A DNA stretch of 16,865 nt, from contig CP070801.1 of assembly GCA_020343575.1 (NCBI GenBank), positions 757,792-774,656 on the forward strand, read 5' to 3'. Below the pieces are notes generated by a model, which did no database searches, had not been told where the DNA came from, and saw only the letters and a list, made by a program, of their open reading frames with translations. This DNA comes from Candidatus Aenigmatarchaeota archaeon (GTDB lineage: Archaea; Aenigmatarchaeota; Aenigmatarchaeia; QMZP01). Below, piece after piece: positions 14,342 to 16,865 of the stretch; the first letter of the stretch is position 1; each line of letters starts with the position of its first letter. Made by a program: the position numbers and the translations under genes.

Positions 14342-14374
14342 CATGTGCTCTCCCAGGCTGAGCTACCGCCCCAT

Positions 14375-14650
14375 CTAATACGTGACGTATCCTGTCTCGA
14401 ACACTTCAGTGTTGATGGTTCTGTCCTCTTCAGTTAATTCACCCAGCTCACTTAAAAATCTTTCCAGGTTTTCGAAGTGTTTTGTGCAAAGATTCAGCAC
14501 AACGAGCTCCTTCTTCTCCATAGTTAGTTTGTTGGTCTCAAATATCAATGTTCTTTTGCTTGGGATTTTTTCACAATTTGTTTCATTACATCTTCTGTTG
14601 AGTTTTTTTAGGTCAAAGTTCTGGGCTATCAAGTCTAGTCTGGGGTCCAT
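14375..14650 (-). CDS. Small predicted zinc-binding protein of unknown function, between two tRNAs
   Basis: 91 aa, not recognised. C21, C26, C55 and H58 (CNETNC ... LCTKHF) could form a CCCH zinc site, with a basic stretch before it (KKLNRR) and an acidic C-terminal part (LSELGELTEEDR). The ATG at 14650 lies 1 nt after the 3' end of tRNA-Asn, and the TAG ends 2 nt before the 5' end of tRNA-Phe. There is no room for a promoter or ribosome binding site outside the tRNA, so it is probably co-transcribed with both tRNAs and released by tRNA processing. Support for being real: the frame fills the whole gap, and the Cys/His spacing and mixed composition look like protein. Its function, perhaps RNA binding, is a guess. 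Confidence 0.7.
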   Translation of the reverse strand: MDPRLDLIAQNFDLKKLNRRCNETNCEKIPSKRTLIFETNKLTMEKKELVVLNLCTKHFENLERFLSELGELTEEDRTINTEVFETGYVTY

Positions 14651-14651
14651 A

Positions 14652-14723
14652 CGCCCTGGGCTGGATTCGAACCAGCGACTCCACGGTTAACAGCCGTGTG
14701 CTCTACCACTGAGCTACCAGGGC
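14652..14723 (-). tRNA. tRNA-Asn(GTT)
   Basis: 72 nt without intron. Acceptor stem GCCCTGG/CCAGGGC with discriminator G and no encoded CCA; D-arm GCTC-AGTGGTA-GAGC; anticodon arm CACGG-CTGTTAA-CCGTG with anticodon GTT; variable loop GAGTC; T-arm GCTGG-TTCGAAT-CCAGC. All stems are fully paired. It heads a transcript that also holds the 91-codon ORF and tRNA-Phe. Confidence 0.97.
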
Positions 14724-14740
14724 ACGGGTTATCTTTTCTT

Positions 14741-14754
14741 TTATAAATATATAA
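14741..14754 (-). promoter_or_regulatory. TATA box of the tRNA-Asn transcript
   Basis: Minus strand reads TTATATATTTATAA, about 24 nt before the tRNA 5' end at 14723. It is the only strong TATA-like element before the tRNA-Asn, ORF and tRNA-Phe group. Confidence 0.6.
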
Positions 14755-14785
14755 GATTGATATTTTAAAGAAGATTTTAAATTGT

Positions 14786-15346
14786 TTAGACTATGTCTTT
14801 GTTGTTTCCCCTAACCATAGAAACGTTCCCATGCAACTCCACAGAATCCGGACTAAATCTTATTTCCCCGTAAAAGTCAAAGATCTCGATTGTTCCGTTT
14901 TCGCCCGTTGTCTCTAATTGGTTGGAGCTTACAGAGAAGTCCGTTTCATCAAGAAATATCTTGTCCACTCTTATATCATGAATTGTTATGTTTTGAAGCG
15001 GCATTTTTATGTTAAGGGGGGTATTTGCTTCTGTAAAAACAAGTGTTTTTCCCTGAAAATCGGCCTCTATGTTGCCATTGAAATCTACGAAATTTATGGA
15101 GTCTATACTCAGGTTTATATTTGAGCTGGTTTTCAGTGTATAGGTTTTTGGTTTCAGCGCTACATCCACTTCATGGATAGAAGCTACAGGCGTCTGGAAG
15201 AAGCCCCCAAATGGAGAAGACTTCAACCATTCTCCTATCTTATTAAATATATCTGTGAGGCCAAAACCACCAGCACCTCCCACTAACACAGTCGATGCTA
15301 TCAATAATGCGGCAAAGGCTGCCACCAAAATCTTCCAGTCCAGCAT
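14786..15346 (-). CDS. Membrane-anchored protein of unknown function with beta-rich outer domain
   Basis: 186 aa, not recognised. Residues 5-28 (ILVAAFAALLIASTVLVGGAGGFG) are a signal anchor or a signal peptide. The rest is predicted outside the membrane and is made of alternating hydrophobic strands: VDVALKPKTYTL, INLSIDSINFVDF, NIEADFQGKTLVF, PLNIKMPLQNITIHDI, GTIEIFDFYGEIRF, VELHGNVSMV. This looks like a beta-sandwich with about ten strands, as in adhesion or LEA14-like domains, but no motif settles it. Several Asn-x-Ser/Thr sites could be glycosylated. It is transcribed away from the DUF1512 gene. The 62-nt stretch downstream (14724-14785) holds only the tRNA promoter. Confidence 0.75.
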   Translation of the reverse strand: MLDWKILVAAFAALLIASTVLVGGAGGFGLTDIFNKIGEWLKSSPFGGFFQTPVASIHEVDVALKPKTYTLKTSSNINLSIDSINFVDFNGNIEADFQGKTLVFTEANTPLNIKMPLQNITIHDIRVDKIFLDETDFSVSSNQLETTGENGTIEIFDFYGEIRFSPDSVELHGNVSMVRGNNKDIV

Positions 15347-15355
15347 AACATCACG

Positions 15356-15415
15356 TAATTATATTTATACAACCTCGTAGTTAAATAATATTTAACTCTA
15401 AATAAGTTTAAAAAC
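15356..15415. promoter_or_regulatory. Divergent promoter region with a 17-bp palindrome
   Basis: The 106-nt gap (15347-15452) between divergent genes holds several AT-rich elements: GTATAAATATAATTA on the minus strand at 15356-15370, a palindrome GTTAAAT-AAT-ATTTAAC at 15380-15396, and GTTTAAAAAC on the + strand at 15406-15415, about 43 nt before the DUF1512 ATG. A GGTGAAGGT ribosome binding site just before that ATG fits a transcript with a leader. Which TATA serves the minus-strand gene is unclear. Confidence 0.4.
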
Positions 15416-15452
15416 ATGGGATTCAATATTTAATCTCGGTTTTGGTGAAGGT

Positions 15453-16637
15453 ATGTTATTTCAGATTGGTGGGGATTGGATTTCGTTGCTCCTGTGGATG
15501 GTTTTTTTACTGTTCATGATATTTTTCTATCCCAGGTTTATGGTCTCCCAGATAATGTGGAAGCTTGAAAGATCTGCAAGAAACTTGGAATTGATGTCAA
15601 ACAAGGCTAAGAAGATAGTGATTAAAGAGATTACCAAGAAACCGGACAAGGTATTGAAGGATTCCATAGACAGATTTTTTGAGTTCTTTATTATATCACC
15701 CGTCTCTCTTGATCCCTTTGGAATTGTGAAAAAATTTGACCATGTCATACAGAATCAGAGGGATAGATTCACTTATTTTGTTAAGCAGGTCGCACCAAGA
15801 GCAGACCCGGAAAAGAGGGCGAGTCTAGAGATGGGCCTGGCTGGGGGAATAGCGGTTCATGAAATAGCAAAGATTGTAAGGCATTACGTGGAACTGGTGA
15901 GGAAAACGAAGTCCATACAGATAGCAATGATACTGCAGATGCAGATGCCCTTAATTGAAAGGCTGGCTAGAGCGATGTTCAGGGGAACAAATGCTCTCAG
16001 TAAGGGAAGGCCCATAGGTGATGGTCTGGGTCCCCTGGTTGTGGCTGAATTGGTTGGAAAACAGAAAGTGAAAGAAATAGAGGAAGATATCGTCATGGCA
16101 AAAATCAGGCTCGATGCTAGGGATGTGTTTGTTTTGAAGGCAAGTGGTCCTGGTGGTAGAATAGGGAGGCCTGGAAAGGCAGTGGAGAAGTTAGTAAAAA
16201 TCAATAATATTGCAAGGGTTATAACGATAGATGCGGCTGCAAAGCTCGAAGGTGAAAAAACTGGAAGCATAGCGGAGGGTGTTGGTGTCGCCATGGGTGG
16301 ACCTGGGGTTGAGAGGTCCTACATAGAGGACATGGTGGTAAAGAAGAACATCCCTCTTGACTCAATAGTTGTGAAAATGAGCCAGGAAGAGGCGATAATG
16401 CCTATGAGAAAGACTATAAAAGACGCCCTACCAAAGGTTAGGGAATCTATAAAGAGGTCACTGGAAAGAACGAGGAGGGGTGATAAGGTTATCATAGTCG
16501 GTGTTGGGAATACGTCTGGTGTTGGGAATTCTGGTAAGGATGTGATAAAGGTAGGGAAATGGATTGACTCCTATGAGAGGAAACTGAAGAGAATGATAAG
16601 GGAGAAAAAGAAGGGGGGTATAGAGGACATGGAATGA
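15453..16637 (+). CDS. DUF1512 family archaeal membrane-associated protein
   Basis: 394 aa, recognised as the archaeal DUF1512 family, of unknown function. Residues about 10-30 (ISLLLWMVFLLFMIFFYPRFM) form one membrane helix, followed by a long basic cytoplasmic domain. The middle has ASLEMGLAGGIAVHEIAKIVRHYVELV, MQMPLIERLARAMFRG and PIGDGLGPLVVAELVG. The Gly-rich KASGPGGRIGRPGKAVEKL (about 227-245) and the VIIVGVGNTSGVGNSGKDVI strand near the end could bind a nucleotide or phosphate, which is inference only. The tail is highly charged. The length matches what I recall of the family. A PHP-domain gene follows 34 nt later with its own promoter-like box. Confidence 0.85.
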   Translation: MLFQIGGDWISLLLWMVFLLFMIFFYPRFMVSQIMWKLERSARNLELMSNKAKKIVIKEITKKPDKVLKDSIDRFFEFFIISPVSLDPFGIVKKFDHVIQNQRDRFTYFVKQVAPRADPEKRASLEMGLAGGIAVHEIAKIVRHYVELVRKTKSIQIAMILQMQMPLIERLARAMFRGTNALSKGRPIGDGLGPLVVAELVGKQKVKEIEEDIVMAKIRLDARDVFVLKASGPGGRIGRPGKAVEKLVKINNIARVITIDAAAKLEGEKTGSIAEGVGVAMGGPGVERSYIEDMVVKKNIPLDSIVVKMSQEEAIMPMRKTIKDALPKVRESIKRSLERTRRGDKVIIVGVGNTSGVGNSGKDVIKVGKWIDSYERKLKRMIREKKKGGIEDME

Positions 16638-16641
16638 CAAT

Positions 16642-16653
16642 CTTTAAGTTTTA
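16642..16653 (+). promoter_or_regulatory. TATA-like box before the PHP-domain gene
   Basis: CTTTAAGTTTTAT at about 16642-16653 is centred 25 nt before the ATG at 16672 and no Shine-Dalgarno is seen, which fits a leaderless message. Confidence 0.4.
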
Positions 16654-16671
16654 TCTGTTTCTATATTAACC

Positions 16672-16865
16672 ATGGAAATCATATCGGATTTTCACATTCA
16701 TTCGAGGTTCAGCAGGGCAACAAGTAAGGAAATAACAATAAATAATCTCGTCAAGTACGCGAAAATCAAGGGTCTAAACCTTTTGGGAACAGGAGATTTT
16801 ACACACCCTTTATGGTTAAAGGAATTGAAAGAAAACCTCAAGGAGGATGGTTCTGGTATTCTGAA
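16672..16865 (+). CDS. PHP-domain protein, N-terminal part (cut by window end)
   Basis: 64 residues from an ATG are visible, and the frame is open to the end of the window. The start IISDFHIHSRFSRATSKEIT holds the HxH metal-binding motif of PHP-family phosphoesterases, followed by LVKYAKIKGLNLLGTGDFTHPLWLKEL with the second metal-binding stretch (GTGDFTHP). This arrangement matches the conserved family of PHP proteins linked to UvrD-like DNA helicases or endonuclease-Q-type enzymes in archaea. The substrate cannot be told from this part; DNA repair is the likely field from family knowledge. It is 34 nt downstream of the DUF1512 gene. Confidence 0.85.
   Translation, partial: MEIISDFHIHSRFSRATSKEITINNLVKYAKIKGLNLLGTGDFTHPLWLKELKENLKEDGSGIL

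Larger units (their letters stand above)
14268..14372 (-). tRNA. tRNA-Phe(GAA) with two introns
   Basis: The 105-nt gene folds into a 74-nt mature tRNA after removal of 31 nt. Seen: acceptor stem GGGGCGG/CCGTCCC with discriminator A and no encoded CCA; D-arm GCTC...GAGC; variable loop GAGTC; T-arm GTGGG-TTCAAAT-CCCAC. The anticodon arm becomes the perfect CATGG-CTGAAGA-CCATG only if 14324-14341 and 14304-14316 are both removed. The loop CTGAAGA gives anticodon GAA (14320-14318), and A73 fits Phe identity. It lies 2 nt after the stop of a small ORF and 38 nt before endA. Without intron removal no acceptable anticodon stem forms, since the contiguous sequence leaves an A-C mismatch and no T33. 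Confidence 0.9.

Noticed and set aside
14268..14372. Reading the tRNA as a class II (Leu or Ser) tRNA or as Lys/Met from TTT or CAT near the loop
   Set aside because: None of these gives a paired 5-bp anticodon stem with T33; the variable loop before the T-arm is the 5-nt class I type.

Overview
The window is archaeal. The evidence is a transcription factor S gene, a Sec11-type signal peptidase I with catalytic Ser/His, ribosomal protein eS17, an EndA-type tRNA-splicing endonuclease, tRNAs without an encoded CCA (one interrupted by introns), a DUF1512 protein, and many TATA-like boxes about 25 nt upstream of start codons. The DNA is AT-rich. The lineage cannot be fixed from the sequence; split or unusual tRNA introns and small genomes suggest checking DPANN-like lineages as well as Euryarchaeota and Thermoproteota.

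Left part (1 to about 10200, all + strand): a surface-glycan locus. In order it holds a truncated NAD-dependent sugar epimerase/dehydratase, a GT4 glycosyltransferase, a radical SAM/SPASM protein, a second GT4 glycosyltransferase, a UDP-hexose(NAc) 4-epimerase-like enzyme, a UDP-HexNAc 6-dehydrogenase, a UDP-glucuronate 4-epimerase-like enzyme, an alpha/alpha-barrel protein of unknown activity, and a nitroreductase fused to a degenerate methyltransferase that is cut by an in-frame amber codon. Most genes are 1 to 4 nt apart or overlap, so they form one or two operons that supply and assemble uronic-acid-containing sugars. A third GT4 gene (10282-11406, minus strand) converges on this cluster and ends it.

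Right part (11453 to 14723, minus strand): information-processing genes. These are signal peptidase I and TFS as an overlapping pair. Upstream of them is a likely endA, rps17e and CBS/HPF-like operon. Then come tRNA-Phe, a small zinc-binding ORF and tRNA-Asn, packed with only 1 to 2 nt between them. At 14786-15346 (minus) is a membrane-anchored protein of unknown function, divergent from a DUF1512 gene (+), followed by the start of a PHP-domain gene running off the window.

Main points for a second look. (1) tRNA-Phe(GAA) seems to carry two introns, an 18-nt one inside the anticodon stem with a textbook bulge-helix-bulge and a 13-nt one at 37/38. (2) The adjacent EndA has Ala where the catalytic Lys is expected and an enlarged loop between its catalytic Tyr and His. 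(3) A 91-codon ORF is delimited almost exactly by the processing sites of two tRNAs. (4) A four-CBS protein with an HPF-like C-terminal domain sits directly after rps17e, which suggests a nucleotide-sensing ribosome hibernation factor. (5) The nitroreductase-methyltransferase fusion is interrupted by a single TAG.
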